Shown piece after piece: positions 44,079-53,802 of a stretch of DNA of 64,000 nt. Under the pieces are notes generated by a model. It had not been told where the DNA came from. It worked only from the letters and a program-made list of their open reading frames with translations, and made no database searches. The position numbers and the translations under genes were made by a program. This DNA comes from a bacterium. Lineage in GTDB: Bacteria > Actinomycetota > Acidimicrobiia > Spongiisociales > ZC4RG35. Each line of letters begins with the position of its first letter. Within the stretch, counting starts at the first letter, position 1. Location of the stretch: positions 1 through 64,000 of the forward strand of contig JAPPFD010000027.1 of assembly GCA_028823995.1 (NCBI GenBank), written 5' to 3'.

Positions 44079-45049
44079 CGGCAGAGGAATCTCTCCCCGA
44101 TCCGCTCAGGAAGCCGGTACCTCGAACCCTCGTTGGCCATCTGCAGCGCCTTGGTGATGGCCGCGCTGCGGGCGTGCCCGTGCGCTATGACCGCGATCCC
44201 CTTGGCGCCAACCAGGTGAGCGCCGGCGTGACGGTCGTCCATCAGCTTCCGCCCCTGGGCCGAGAACCGTGGTCGCACCTTCTCCTCGGCCTCGGGCTCG
44301 CTCTCCGCCAGCATCGAGAAGAATGCCTTGGCGGACATCACCACCGAGGCCTCCACCGTCTTCAAGAAGACATTCCCGGTGAAACCGTCGGTAACGATCA
44401 CATCCACCTTCCCCGTGGCGAAGTCGCTCCCCTCGACATTCCCCACGAAATTCACGGGGGACTCCCGCAGGAGGGCAAGCCCCTCTCTCTCCATCTCCCT
44501 GCCCTTGGAGTCCTCAGAGCCGTTGTTGAGCAGTCCCACCCGGGGATTCTCGACGCCGGCGGTGGTCTCGGCCACCACCGATCCCATCACCGCGAACTCC
44601 ACCAACTGGCTGGGCCGCACCACCAGGTTGGCGCCCGCGTCGCACAGCACCGTCGGATTCCACGGAATGGTCAGGAGGCTGGCGATCGCCGGCCTCGACA
44701 CCCCCGGCAACCGGCCGATACCCACCGCGGCCACCGCCAGGGAAGCTCCGGTGGATCCTGCCGAGACGAACCCGTCGGCCTCTCCCGAGGAGACCAGGTT
44801 CCCGCACACCACCACCGACGAGTCCGGCACCTCCCGGATGGCCTTAATGGGGAAGTCCCCCATTCCCACCACCGCAGGAGCGTGCACGATGGGCAACTCC
44901 GCCTCGTGGCCTTCCAACTCCTTTTGCAGGGCGGGGCGATCCCCCACCAATAGCACGTCGATGCCCTGGGCGGCCGCCGCTACCGCTCCAGCCACCGTCT
45001 CCCGGGGAGCGAAGTCACCCCCGCCTGCATCCAGGGCGATGGTGGGCAC
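44075..45049 (-). CDS. plsX: Phosphate acyltransferase PlsX
   Basis: A 324-residue enzyme making acyl-phosphate from acyl-ACP for phospholipid synthesis. IALDAGGGDFAPRETVAGAV opens the protein (the usual motif is DAMGGD), and SAGSTGASLAVA plus VLCDAGANLVVRPSQLVEFAVMG are conserved. GTG start sharing one base with the rpmF stop; normal gene order rpmF-plsX. Confidence 0.92.
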   Translation of the reverse strand: MPTIALDAGGGDFAPRETVAGAVAAAAQGIDVLLVGDRPALQKELEGHEAELPIVHAPAVVGMGDFPIKAIREVPDSSVVVCGNLVSSGEADGFVSAGSTGASLAVAAVGIGRLPGVSRPAIASLLTIPWNPTVLCDAGANLVVRPSQLVEFAVMGSVVAETTAGVENPRVGLLNNGSEDSKGREMEREGLALLRESPVNFVGNVEGSDFATGKVDVIVTDGFTGNVFLKTVEASVVMSAKAFFSMLAESEPEAEEKVRPRFSAQGRKLMDDRHAGAHLVGAKGIAVIAHGHARSAAITKALQMANEGSRYRLPERIGERFLCR

Positions 45050-45225
45050 TACTCGACTTCGACTATTTCACGTCCTCGATAGCTACCGCACTCCCGGCAC
45101 GCCCGATGAGGCAGCCGGGGAGCTTGACACTGCGGGCAGCGGGAGAGAGTGGGCGGGCGGACCTTCCAGGCCGCCTTTCTCTGCCTGGTGCGCATCTTGG
45201 AACTTTTTTTCTTGGGAACAGCCAT
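45049..45225 (-). CDS. rpmF: Ribosomal protein L32
   Basis: A 58-residue zinc-ribbon ribosomal protein. MAVPKKKSSKMRTRQRKA is the diagnostic start; CPQC and CREC form the zinc site. The track ORF is longer because it reads into the leader; ATG 45225 is clearly the start. Confidence 0.95.
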   Translation of the reverse strand: MAVPKKKSSKMRTRQRKAAWKVRPPTLSRCPQCQAPRLPHRACRECGSYRGREIVEVE

Positions 45226-45247
45226 GGGGCGACTCTCCTGGACTCTC

Positions 45248-45733
45248 CTATAGGAAGTTGGCCAGGACCGAAAACGGGGACGTCCGGTCCTCGACAACAC
45301 ATTTACATGCTTCCGTGTTCAAATGGACGCCGCATCCGGAGCAAATCCCGCGACAGTCATTCTCGCACAGAGGTGCAGTCGGCAAAGAGAGTACCACCTC
45401 GTCGACGACAATCCCATCCAGGCGGAGCCATCCGTCCTCGGTTATGCGGTACCCGTCGGAGTCCGGAAGGCGTCTCACCGTCCGGTCCACGGGAACGACC
45501 CGCTCCTCCTCCCATTCCTCCAGGCACCGGTAGCAACTCACCTGGGCATCCACCGCCACCGTTCCGCTCACCCTGATCCCGTCGTCACTCCCCTCCAAGA
45601 CCAGGTCGGCCCGGGCGCCTCCGGCTCTGACCACGGGCATCTCCACCGCCAGGGGCACGTCCCACTGGCGCCGGTCGGTCCGTCCCGGGGCCCCGAGAAG
45701 GTGCGACACCTGAACCTGCACCGCGGATCCCAT
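45248..45733 (-). CDS. YceD/DUF177-family protein
   Basis: A 161-residue protein of the YceD family, which is nearly always encoded just before rpmF. Cysteines in VSCYRCLEEW and in LCENDCRGICSGCG resemble its zinc-like site. Role proposed elsewhere in 23S rRNA or ribosome metabolism; not proven here. ATG shares a base with the upstream stop (TGATG). Confidence 0.82.
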   Translation of the reverse strand: MGSAVQVQVSHLLGAPGRTDRRQWDVPLAVEMPVVRAGGARADLVLEGSDDGIRVSGTVAVDAQVSCYRCLEEWEEERVVPVDRTVRRLPDSDGYRITEDGWLRLDGIVVDEVVLSLPTAPLCENDCRGICSGCGVHLNTEACKCVVEDRTSPFSVLANFL

Positions 45734-46266
45734 CAGATGGGCGGGGCCGGATCCGCGGGCCGGGAACGGTGGAGGACGGTTCGGGTGGCGCTCACCCTCG
45801 CCGCCAGGTCCCCGATGAGGGTCTCGAGGGATTCCAGGACCGCGTCGGCCATGTCCTCGGCTTCCAACCGGGTCCTCCGCGCTTCGCCCTCTGCCCTGCG
45901 GACCAGCGAATTGGCCTCGGCGACCGCCTCCTCGAGGATGTGGCTCTGGCTGACCAGGCGCTTGGACTCCGAACGCGCCCGGTTGATGATCTCCTCGCCC
46001 TGTTCGTTGGCGCGGCGCATGAAAGTCTCCCTCTCACGGACCATCCAGCGGGCGGCCCGCAACTCTTCGGGAAGGCCTCTCAGCAGGGTCTCGAGGCGGG
46101 ACAGCATCTTCTCCCGGTCGACCAGGGCGTTCTGGGAGAGCGGGAGGGAACGGGCCTGACGGACCTCGTCGATCATTTCCTCCACCAGTCCGAGCAGGTG
46201 ACCCACCGAGGAGCGAACCGGAACGACCTCCGACGGTTGGCTGAAAGGGGTCTGCTCATCGGTCAT
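45733..46266 (-). CDS. Coiled-coil protein, DivIVA/ATPase-b-like
   Basis: A 177-residue, highly charged protein, predicted almost wholly helical from about residue 25 to 160 (RETFMRRANEQGEEIINRARSESKRLVSQSHILEEAVAEANSLVRRAEGEARR). No membrane segment. Such proteins next to coaD and rpmF are common in Actinobacteria and resemble DivIVA-like or subunit-b-like scaffolds. Function unknown. ATG overlaps the coaD stop (ATGA); the track start lies inside coaD. Confidence 0.65.
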   Translation of the reverse strand: MTDEQTPFSQPSEVVPVRSSVGHLLGLVEEMIDEVRQARSLPLSQNALVDREKMLSRLETLLRGLPEELRAARWMVRERETFMRRANEQGEEIINRARSESKRLVSQSHILEEAVAEANSLVRRAEGEARRTRLEAEDMADAVLESLETLIGDLAARVSATRTVLHRSRPADPAPPI

Positions 46267-46736
46267 GAAAAACGCTCCTTCATAGCTTTGGCGACATCGT
46301 CGGGGACCAGTCCCTGCACCGACCCTCCCAGTGCGGCCACCTCCCGGATCAGCGAGGACGAGAGGAAGCTCCACTCCGGACGGGTGGGCATGAACATGGT
46401 CTCGATTCCCCCCACCGTCTGGTTCATCTGGGCCATCTGCAACTCGGTGTCGAAGTCACTCACCGCCCTCAGGCCCTTGATCAGCACCGCCGCTCCCTCC
46501 TGGCGGGCGAAGTCCACCAGAAGGCCCTGGTAGTGGCGTACCACCACCTGCGGAAGGTCACAAAGGGCGTTCTGCAGGAAACCTACCCGTTCCTCCAAGG
46601 TGAAGAAAGACCGCTTGGAAGGGTTGGCCACCACCCCAACCACCACCCGGTCGAACAACCGGGCGCACCGGCGTATCACATCCACGTGCCCGCTGGTGGG
46701 CGGATCGAAACTCCCCGGACAGAGAGCTACCGTCAA
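46263..46736 (-). CDS. coaD: Phosphopantetheine adenylyltransferase
   Basis: A 157-residue hexameric-type enzyme making dephospho-CoA from ATP and phosphopantetheine. The nucleotidyltransferase motif CPGSFDPPTSGHVDVI (T/HxGH) is at the start, with VIKGLRAVSDFDTELQMAQMN and SSLIREVAALGG as the substrate and ATP loops. Confidence 0.95.
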   Translation of the reverse strand: MTVALCPGSFDPPTSGHVDVIRRCARLFDRVVVGVVANPSKRSFFTLEERVGFLQNALCDLPQVVVRHYQGLLVDFARQEGAAVLIKGLRAVSDFDTELQMAQMNQTVGGIETMFMPTRPEWSFLSSSLIREVAALGGSVQGLVPDDVAKAMKERFS

Positions 46737-46739
46737 CCT

Positions 46740-47288
46740 CTACTCCTTGAGATATCTAATTATTTCGGTGTCGCCGTGTCGGCGCCGGTCCTCGACGTCG
46801 AGCCCTGCGGCCGCCGGAACGTCGTCGTTCGCCCTTCGGGTGACGACTGCTACCGCTCCACGGCTCATCAGGCCCGACACCTTCTCAAGCACCCCGGCCA
46901 CATCCTTCGATGATATATCCCAGGGCGGGTCGGCGAAGACTATATTGAACCGCCGCCCCTCCCCGGGGTGGGCCAGGTAGCTCTCCACGCTGGAGGCGAC
47001 CACCTCGGCGGCTTCCCCGGCCCCGACGGCGTCCAGGTTGGCGCGTAGCGCGGCCACCGCCGGCCGCCACCTCTCCACGAACACCGCCGATCTGCCGCCC
47101 CTGCTCAGCGCCTCGATCCCGAAACTCCCCGAACCCGCGTAGAGGTCCAGGACGTCGGCTCCCCTGGCCCGCTCCCCCAGCGCCGAGAAGATCGACTCCC
47201 GCACCCGTCCGGTGGGAGGCCGGGTGCCCCGACCCCGGGGGGCGCTGAGCCGACGCCCCCGGTACCGCCCGCCGATCACCCTCATCAT
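46740..47288 (-). CDS. rsmD: 16S rRNA (guanine966-N2) methyltransferase RsmD
   Basis: A 182-residue SAM methyltransferase. [13 protein letters not shown] is the family start; VLDLYAGSGSFGIEALSRGG is the SAM-binding loop and FADPPWD the catalytic (N/D)PP(Y/W) motif. Start either ATG 47288 (ATGA overlap with recG) or the next ATG 47285. Normal actinobacterial order recG-rsmD-coaD. Confidence 0.92.
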   Translation of the reverse strand: MMRVIGGRYRGRRLSAPRGRGTRPPTGRVRESIFSALGERARGADVLDLYAGSGSFGIEALSRGGRSAVFVERWRPAVAALRANLDAVGAGEAAEVVASSVESYLAHPGEGRRFNIVFADPPWDISSKDVAGVLEKVSGLMSRGAVAVVTRRANDDVPAAAGLDVEDRRRHGDTEIIRYLKE

Positions 47289-49588
47289 GAGTCGAACAGC
47301 CATTGCACGTCGTCACCCAGGACCTCTGCGATCTCCTCGGCCAGCAGGGGCTGCCGTCGCAGGTACGGATCGCTGCGGACCAGGTCGTCGGCGGCCTTCT
47401 TGGCGCGCCTCATGGCCGAGAGGTCACGGAGTATGTCGGCCAGCTTGAGGTCCCCCATTCCCGACTGGCGGGCGCCGAACACCGCCCCCTGACCCCTGAT
47501 CTCGAGGTCCTCTCTGGCCAGTTCCAGGCCCTCGTTGGTGCGGGCCATCGCCTTCATGCGCCGGGCCGAGTCGGGTGTGGTGGAGTCGGCCACCAGGAGA
47601 CAGCGGCCGGGATGCCGGCCCCGCCCCACCCGGCCCCGCAACTGGTGGAGTTGGGAGAGACCGAACCGCTGGGCGTCGGTTATGACCATCACCGTGGCGT
47701 TGGGGATGTCGATCCCCACCTCTATGACGGTGGTGCTCACCAGCACGTCGGTCTCCCCGGAGCGGAACCTCGCCATGACCGCTTCCTTGTCGGCGCTCGA
47801 GAGCTGTCCGTGCATCAGATCGATCGTCAGGTCGGGGAGGACCGATGTGATCTCCCGGTACTGGGAGGTGACCGACTGCACCTCCAGCTTTTCGCTGTCC
47901 TCGATCAGCGGGCAGATCACGAACGCCTGGCGTCCCTTGGCCACCTCCGTCCGGATGGCCCGGTAGGCGGTGGACATCCCGTCGGCGGTCTTCTCGATCA
48001 CCCTGGTCTTCACGGGGGAACGTCCCGGTGGCATCTCGTCGATGGTCGAGAGGACCAGGTCTCCATAGAGGGTCATCGACAAGGTGCGGGGAATGGGGGT
48101 GGCGGTCATGATCAGGAGGTCCGGCTGGCGATCGGCTCCCTTGTGCTTGAGGGTGCTCCGCTGGGAGACCCCGAAGCGATGCTGTTCGTCCACCACCACC
48201 ACGCCCAGCCGCCGGAACCGTATCCCCTCCTGTATGAGAGAGTGGGTGCCGACCACTATCTGGGCTTCACCCGCCGCCACATCCTCCCTCACCCGGGAAC
48301 GGCCGGGGTTGTCCAGGTAGTTGGCGGCCGCCCGCGACGAGGTCAGGAGCGCCACCCGCACGGTGACGCCCCCGGCCGCCTGGAACAGTGATCCGATGTG
48401 ATGGCCCCCCACCTGGGGACGCGCCACGGGCGGCGAGAGCCCCGCCTGGCTGAGCATCTCCCGGAGCACCAGGTAGAGCTGCTCGGAAAGCACCTCGGTA
48501 GGCGCCATGATCGCCCCCTGGTTTCCCGATCCCACCGCGGCCAGAAGGGCGGCGAGCGCCACCACCGTCTTGCCGGACCCCACCTCCCCCTGGAGCAGCC
48601 GGTGCATGGGACGGCTGCTCTCCAAGTCCTCCCCTATCTCTCCCAGCACCCTCTTCTGCGCGCCGGTCAGGTCATAGGGAAGGCCGTCCAGGAAGTCGGT
48701 GACCAGTTGACACTCCAGCTGCTGGGAGATCCCCTCCTGTTCTTCCACCAGCCGGTGGCGGGTGAGGGCCAGAGCCACCTGGATGCGGAACAGTTCGTCG
48801 AACACCAGCCTCCTCCGGGCCTCCCGGGCGTGATCCATGCTCGTGGGAAAGTGGATGTTCGCAAAAGCCTGATCCCGATCCATGAATTCCCCCGCCTTCA
48901 GTACCGATTCGGGAACGGGATCGAGAATCGGCCTGGCTCTCCGCAGGGCGTTGCCCACCGCCGAGCGGATGCGAACCGGGGTCATCTCCCCCACCGCCGA
49001 GTGGACCGGCACCACTCTGCCCTCGAAGCTCTCCTCGTCGGACGAGATCAGCTCCACGTCGGGATTGGTCATCTGGGGACGGCCTCGAAAGGTGGTCACC
49101 TTCCCCGAGAAGGCGGCCACCGTCCCCGGGAGGAGTTGGCGGCCTCTGAACGGTTGGTTGAAGAAGGTGATCTCCATCCGCTGTATCCCGCCCAGGCCCT
49201 GATCCGTCCCCGATCCGCCGAGGTGGGAGTCCTGGACCGTCACCTTCAGCATCTCCCTCGGTCCCCTGCGGCCCGAGACGCGGGGCCGGTAGGTCCTCAC
49301 CACCTCGGCTATGAGGGTGGCCTCCCCGTCGATGGGAAGTTCGGGGATCGGAACCACCAGGGAGCGGTCCAGATAGCGGTGGGGGAAGTGCTGGAGCAGG
49401 TCGGCCACCGAGCGGACTCCGCTCTTGGCCAGCATCCCGGCCAGCCGGGGTCCGATGTTTCGGACCCGCTCCACACTCACGTCCTGGAGGTAGGCCAGAC
49501 TCCGGCCCGGCCCGGAGGTCAGGGAGTCCTGCCGGGATGACCCTCGCTCCGCCGCGGGAGAACCCGTCTCTACCGTCTGGTTCGCCAT
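47285..49588 (-). CDS. recG: ATP-dependent DNA helicase RecG
   Basis: A 767-residue SF2 helicase for branched DNA and stalled forks. N-terminal OB wedge at about 60-200; motif [15 protein letters not shown], motif II DEQHRFG, motif [12 protein letters not shown], and the C-terminal [34 protein letters not shown]. Clear ATG start; divergent from rpmB over 41 bp that must contain both promoters. Confidence 0.95.
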   Translation of the reverse strand: MANQTVETGSPAAERGSSRQDSLTSGPGRSLAYLQDVSVERVRNIGPRLAGMLAKSGVRSVADLLQHFPHRYLDRSLVVPIPELPIDGEATLIAEVVRTYRPRVSGRRGPREMLKVTVQDSHLGGSGTDQGLGGIQRMEITFFNQPFRGRQLLPGTVAAFSGKVTTFRGRPQMTNPDVELISSDEESFEGRVVPVHSAVGEMTPVRIRSAVGNALRRARPILDPVPESVLKAGEFMDRDQAFANIHFPTSMDHAREARRRLVFDELFRIQVALALTRHRLVEEQEGISQQLECQLVTDFLDGLPYDLTGAQKRVLGEIGEDLESSRPMHRLLQGEVGSGKTVVALAALLAAVGSGNQGAIMAPTEVLSEQLYLVLREMLSQAGLSPPVARPQVGGHHIGSLFQAAGGVTVRVALLTSSRAAANYLDNPGRSRVREDVAAGEAQIVVGTHSLIQEGIRFRRLGVVVVDEQHRFGVSQRSTLKHKGADRQPDLLIMTATPIPRTLSMTLYGDLVLSTIDEMPPGRSPVKTRVIEKTADGMSTAYRAIRTEVAKGRQAFVICPLIEDSEKLEVQSVTSQYREITSVLPDLTIDLMHGQLSSADKEAVMARFRSGETDVLVSTTVIEVGIDIPNATVMVITDAQRFGLSQLHQLRGRVGRGRHPGRCLLVADSTTPDSARRMKAMARTNEGLELAREDLEIRGQGAVFGARQSGMGDLKLADILRDLSAMRRAKKAADDLVRSDPYLRRQPLLAEEIAEVLGDDVQWLFDS

Positions 49589-49629
49589 CTCATCTGTGGT
49601 TTGCTATTCTTGTGGGTCGGAGGAAATCC

Positions 49630-49818
49630 ATGGCGTACCAATGCGAGGTCTGCGGGCGCAAACCGTCCTTCGGCAAGACCGTGACCTTCTCTCATAAGCG
49701 AAATAACCGTCGGTGGCGTCCCAACATACAGCGGATCAGGGTGCGCCGGGGGTCAAACACGCGCCGGGCCCGGGTCTGCACTTCTTGTATCAAGGCAGGA
49801 AAGGTGGAAAAGGTCTGA
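49630..49818 (+). CDS. rpmB: Ribosomal protein L28
   Basis: A 62-residue ribosomal protein. [32 protein letters not shown] is diagnostic; CEVC and CTSC form the zinc version of L28. GGAGG sits 6 nt before ATG 49630. The track start in the recG region is a shadow. Confidence 0.96.
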   Translation: MAYQCEVCGRKPSFGKTVTFSHKRNNRRWRPNIQRIRVRRGSNTRRARVCTSCIKAGKVEKV

Positions 49819-49819
49819 G

Positions 49820-50032
49820 GTGCAGGGAGTCGTCAAGACCTACGATCCCGAGACGGGGGTCGGAGTGATCGTTTGCGACGACGACCGAAGCACAGTTCTC
49901 CTGCGACCGGGTTCCCTGGAAGGCTCCATCTTCCGCTTTCTCCGCCAGGGGCAGCGGATCGTATTCGAAACCGATCAGGAGGGAGACCGCTCCTTCGCCC
50001 ACAGCATTCGAATGGGCCAGGACGGATACTGA
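49820..50032 (+). CDS. Small cold-shock-domain-like protein
   Basis: A 70-residue protein whose start MQGVVKTYDPETGVGVIVCDDDRSTVLLRPGSL resembles the CspA opening G-V-V-K-x-Y-x-x-x-x-G-x-G-x-I. The RNP1 aromatics of true CspA (GFGFI) are replaced by GVGVI, so RNA binding is uncertain. GTG start one base after the rpmB stop; probably co-transcribed. Tentative OB-fold assignment. Confidence 0.55.
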   Translation: MQGVVKTYDPETGVGVIVCDDDRSTVLLRPGSLEGSIFRFLRQGQRIVFETDQEGDRSFAHSIRMGQDGY

Positions 50033-50048
50033 TCTCCAAGGAGGAAAC

Positions 50049-50282
50049 GTGGCTGTCGCATACATTTTGATCCAGACCGAAGTCGGAAAGGCCGAGCAGG
50101 TGTCCCGCAACGTGAGGGCAATCGCCGGGGTGCGGGAGGCGGAGAACGTCACCGGTCCCTACGACGTGGTCGTCAAGGTGGAAGCCGACGGCGTGGACCA
50201 ACTGGGGCGGCTGGTGGTCTCCGAAATCCAGATGATCCAGGGCATCACCCGCACGCTCACCTGCCCGGTCGTCCGCCTCTGA
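50049..50282 (+). CDS. Stand-alone Lrp/AsnC effector-binding (RAM) domain protein
   Basis: A 77-residue protein matching the ligand-binding half of Lrp/AsnC regulators: MAVAYILIQTEVGKAEQVSRNVRAIAGVREAENVTGPYDVVVKVEADGVDQLGRLV. No helix-turn-helix precedes it. Such single RAM domains bind amino acids and may modulate full-length Lrp proteins. Good ribosome site CAAGGAGG upstream. Confidence 0.75.
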   Translation: MAVAYILIQTEVGKAEQVSRNVRAIAGVREAENVTGPYDVVVKVEADGVDQLGRLVVSEIQMIQGITRTLTCPVVRL

Positions 50283-50354
50283 ACCAAACCCCCTCCCCCA
50301 CAACCCATCCTCTTCTCCCATGGCTGACAGAGGTTCCATGAAGGGAGAACCGCC

Positions 50355-50990
50355 ATGACCCACCCGAATCTCACCGTGGTCCGACACCCCCTGGTGGTTC
50401 ACTACCTCACCGTGATCCGCGACCGGCGCACCGGTCCCAGCGAGTACCGGGAGATGACCCGGAGGCTTTCCTGGCTGCTGGTGGCGGAGGCGACCGCCGA
50501 CCTGCCCCTGCTGCCCACCGAGATCGAGACCCCCATGGAGGGCGGGTTCGTCGGCGGCCGGCTCGCCAAGCCCACCGTGCTGGTGCCGGTCCTCCGGGCC
50601 GGGCTGGGGATGGTGGAGGGAGCCCTGGACCTCCTGGGCGAGTCCAGCATCGGCTACATCGGGTTGCAGCGGGACGAGGAGACCGCCCGGCCGGTCGGCT
50701 ACTACAACAAGCTCCCGCCCGTGTCCGGCGCCCGGGTGCTGGTGCTCGAGCCCATGCTGGCCACCGGCGGCTCCCTGGCGGCGGCCGTCGACCTGGTCAA
50801 GGCGGAGGGAGCCGGCGACATCGCCTGCGTGTGCGTGGTCACCTCTCCCGAGGGTGTCGAGGCCATGGCGGAACGCCATCCCGACACCAGAGTCTTCACC
50901 GCCGGCCACGACCGGGAGTTGGATCCCCGCAAGTACATCCTCCCCGGCCTGGGCGACATGGGAGATCGGCTGTTCGGCACCCCCCACTGA
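50355..50990 (+). CDS. upp: Uracil phosphoribosyltransferase
   Basis: A 211-residue enzyme forming UMP from uracil and PRPP. HPLVVHYLTVIRDRRTGPSEYREMTRRL near the start, VPVLRAGLGMVEG, and EPMLATGGSLAAAVDLVK, the PRPP loop, are typical. GDMGDRLFGT at the C-terminus binds the uracil ring. Confidence 0.94.
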   Translation: MTHPNLTVVRHPLVVHYLTVIRDRRTGPSEYREMTRRLSWLLVAEATADLPLLPTEIETPMEGGFVGGRLAKPTVLVPVLRAGLGMVEGALDLLGESSIGYIGLQRDEETARPVGYYNKLPPVSGARVLVLEPMLATGGSLAAAVDLVKAEGAGDIACVCVVTSPEGVEAMAERHPDTRVFTAGHDRELDPRKYILPGLGDMGDRLFGTPH

Positions 50991-50997
50991 GGGGCCT

Positions 50998-51291
50998 GTG
51001 CAGAGGGTCCCGGACTTCGAGGAGGCGGTCCTGGAGGTGCTCGACGGCCTTCCGGAGGGAGAGGTGATCAGCTACGGGGAACTCGCCGCCGCCGCCGGGT
51101 ACCGAGGCGCCGCCCGGGCGGTGGGAAACCTGCTGAGAGCCACCGCCGAACCGGCGCCGTGGTGGCGGGTGATAAGGGCCGACGGCCGGCTGGTGGCGCC
51201 CGACGCGGGTAGGCAGGCCGAGAAGCTGAGGGCCGAGGGCGTGACCGTGGAGGACGGACGCGTGGTCTCCGGAGTGAGGGGCGGTTCGTGA
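50998..51291 (+). CDS. Alkyltransferase-like (ATL) DNA-binding protein
   Basis: A 97-residue protein matching the DNA-binding part of O6-alkylguanine methyltransferases: VISYGELAAAAGYRGAARAVGNLLRATAEPAPWWRVIRADGRL. The alkyl-acceptor motif PCHR is replaced by PWWR, so there is no transferable cysteine. ATLs bind O6-alkylated DNA and flag it for nucleotide excision repair. GTG start between upp and deoB; overlaps deoB by GTGA. Confidence 0.85.
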   Translation: MQRVPDFEEAVLEVLDGLPEGEVISYGELAAAAGYRGAARAVGNLLRATAEPAPWWRVIRADGRLVAPDAGRQAEKLRAEGVTVEDGRVVSGVRGGS

Positions 51292-52478
51292 GTCCCCATC
51301 CTCTGGAGCGTGCGGTGGTGATGGTGCTCGACTCCTGCGGCGCGGGCGAGGCCCCCGACGCCCACCGGTACGGAGACTCCGGCGCGGACACCCTGGGCAA
51401 CGTGGCCCGGGCGGTTGGCGGACTGACGCTTCCCAATCTCGGCGCGGCAGGACTCGGGAACCTCCATCCCGGCCTCGAAGGCGTTCCGGCCGCGACCCAC
51501 CCCTCAATGGCCTTCGGGCGTATGGCCCCGGCGTCGGCGGGAAAGGACTCCACCACCGGGCACTGGGAGATCGCCGGGCTTTGGGTCACCCGCCCATTCG
51601 GCCTGTTCCCGGACGGGTTCCCTCCCGAGTTGACCGACCCCATAGAGGCCGAGTTCGGAAGGAAGTTCCTGGGCAACATGGCCGCGTCGGGCACCACCAT
51701 CATCGCGGAGTTGGGCGAGAGGCACCTGGCCACCGGCCGGCCCATCCTCTACACCTCCGGCGACTCGGTGTTCCAGATCGCCTGCCACGCCGACGTGCTG
51801 AGCGTGGCCGAACTGTACCGGCTGTGCGAGATCGCCCGACGCCACTGCGATGCGTACCGGATCGGAAGGGTGATTGCCCGGCCCTTCGTGGGAGAACCGG
51901 GTAACTTCCGTCGCACCTACGACCGAAAGGACTTCTCGATGCTCCCCCCTTCCTCCACCCTGCTGGACCAGGTGTCGGAGGCCGGGATGACCGTATGGGG
52001 CATCGGTAAGACCGAGGACCTCTTCTGCGCACAGGGACTCACCCGGTCCCAGCACACCGAAGGCGACGCCGACGGGCTCGGGAAGACCGTGGAGGCTCTC
52101 TCCGCCATGAAGTCCGAGGGAAGGCCCGGGCTGATCTTCACCAATCTTGTGGACCTGGACATGCGGTACGGCCACCGCCAGGACCCCCACGGCTACGCGG
52201 CCGCCCTGGAGGGAATCGATTCCTGGATCCCCGCCCTGGCAGAGACCCTGGGAGGAAATGACCTGCTGTTCATCACGGCCGACCACGGCACCGATCCCAC
52301 CGGCGACTCCACCGATCACACCCGTGAGATGGTTCCCCTGCTGGTAGCGGGCCGCAACGCCGCCGGGGTCGACCTGGGGATCCGGGGACGCTACTCGGAT
52401 GTGGCCGTGACCATCGCCGAGGGCTTCGGACTGCCTCCGACCGGAGAGGGAACCTCTTTTTGGAAGGAGGTAGCGTGA
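51288..52478 (+). CDS. deoB: Phosphopentomutase
   Basis: A 396-residue enzyme interconverting (deoxy)ribose-1-phosphate and -5-phosphate. It is the metal-dependent type: VVMVLDSCGAGEAPDAHRYGDSGADTLGN at the start, GHWEIAG, and DHGTDPTGDSTDHTREMVPLL as the metal site. GTG start. It links the products of the two phosphorylases next door to the pentose phosphate pathway. Confidence 0.95.
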   Translation: MSPHPLERAVVMVLDSCGAGEAPDAHRYGDSGADTLGNVARAVGGLTLPNLGAAGLGNLHPGLEGVPAATHPSMAFGRMAPASAGKDSTTGHWEIAGLWVTRPFGLFPDGFPPELTDPIEAEFGRKFLGNMAASGTTIIAELGERHLATGRPILYTSGDSVFQIACHADVLSVAELYRLCEIARRHCDAYRIGRVIARPFVGEPGNFRRTYDRKDFSMLPPSSTLLDQVSEAGMTVWGIGKTEDLFCAQGLTRSQHTEGDADGLGKTVEALSAMKSEGRPGLIFTNLVDLDMRYGHRQDPHGYAAALEGIDSWIPALAETLGGNDLLFITADHGTDPTGDSTDHTREMVPLLVAGRNAAGVDLGIRGRYSDVAVTIAEGFGLPPTGEGTSFWKEVA

Positions 52479-53800
52479 AGTTCACGGCCGTCGAACTGAT
52501 CGAACGCAAGAGGGACGGGGGGACGCTGTCCCCCGACCAGATTAGGTGGCTTATCTCCGCTTTCACCTCCGGCGAGGTGACCGACTACCAGATGGCGGCC
52601 ATGGCCATGGCCGTGTACCTGCGAGGTCTCGACGCGGGAGAACTCTCGACGTGGACCGACGCCATGCTGCACTCCGGCGAGACCCTGGACCTGTCGGGCT
52701 TGCAGGGCCCCAAGGTGGACAAGCACTCCACCGGAGGGGTGGGAGACAAGGTGACCATCCCGCTCCTGCCCATGGTCAGGGCCTGCGGAGTTCTCGCTCC
52801 TACCCTGACCGGACGCGGTCTGGGTCACACCGGCGGGACCCGGGACAAGCTGGAGTCCATCCCGGGGCTGAGCACTTCCCTGAGCTCCGACCGTTTCATG
52901 GAGGTGCTCCGGACCCACGGCATGGTCTACGGAGGACAGTCGGAGAACCTGGCCCCGGCCGACGCCAAACTCTATGCGCTGCGTGACGCCACCGGCACGG
53001 TCCCCTCCCTTCCACTGATCGCCTCCTCGATCATGTCCAAGAAACTGGCCGAAGACCTCGATGGCCTGGTACTGGACGTCAAGACCGGCGCCGGGGCGTT
53101 CATGCCTAACCCGGCCCAGGCCCGGGAACTGGCCGCCACCATGGTCGGCCTGGGAGCGGCGCACGGGGTGGCGACCACCGCCTTTCTGACCAGCATGGAG
53201 TCACCCCTGGGGAGAGAGGTGGGCAACGCCTGCGAGATCGCCGAGTCGATCCAGACCCTTCGCGGCGAGGGGCCCGAGGACCTGTGGGAGGTGACCCTGG
53301 CCCTGGGGTCGGAGATGTTGCTCCTGGCGGGAGGGGCCTCCGATGAAGCAGCCGCCCGCCGGATGCTGACCCGAGCGGTGCGATCCGGGGAGGCCCTGGA
53401 GATGTTCCGCAAGGTGGTGCAGGCCCAGGGAGGGGACCCGGCGGTGGTGGATGACCCTTCCCTCCTGCCGGCGGCCGCCCGCCGCGCCGAGGTGCGGGCG
53501 CAGGAGTCGGGCTGGGTCTCGGCATGTCAGGCCCTGACTGTGGGCATCGCCGCCACCCGCCTGGGGGCGGGACGGGAACGCAAGGAGGACTCGATCGACC
53601 CGGGAGTGGGAATCAGGGTCCTGGCCAAGCCGGGTGATCGTGTGGAGAAGGGCCAGACCCTGGCCGAGGTGGCCTACGAGGAGGAGAACCGATGGGAGGC
53701 GGTGCGGGGCTTCTTGGCGGGAGCATGGTCGATCGACGAGCAACCGCCGGACACCGCGCCTTTAATAGGCGAGAGAATCCGAAGCAGCGAGATGGATTGA
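52475..53800 (+). CDS. deoA: Pyrimidine-nucleoside (thymidine) phosphorylase
   Basis: A 441-residue enzyme splitting thymidine or uridine with phosphate. KHSTGGVGDKVTIPLLP is the phosphate loop, TGRGLGHTGGTRDKLESIPG the diagnostic motif, and LDVKTGAGAFMP follows. GTG 52475 has GGAAGGAGG upstream and overlaps deoB. Confidence 0.94.
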   Translation: MKFTAVELIERKRDGGTLSPDQIRWLISAFTSGEVTDYQMAAMAMAVYLRGLDAGELSTWTDAMLHSGETLDLSGLQGPKVDKHSTGGVGDKVTIPLLPMVRACGVLAPTLTGRGLGHTGGTRDKLESIPGLSTSLSSDRFMEVLRTHGMVYGGQSENLAPADAKLYALRDATGTVPSLPLIASSIMSKKLAEDLDGLVLDVKTGAGAFMPNPAQARELAATMVGLGAAHGVATTAFLTSMESPLGREVGNACEIAESIQTLRGEGPEDLWEVTLALGSEMLLLAGGASDEAAARRMLTRAVRSGEALEMFRKVVQAQGGDPAVVDDPSLLPAAARRAEVRAQESGWVSACQALTVGIAATRLGAGRERKEDSIDPGVGIRVLAKPGDRVEKGQTLAEVAYEEENRWEAVRGFLAGAWSIDEQPPDTAPLIGERIRSSEMD

Positions 53801-53802
53801 GA

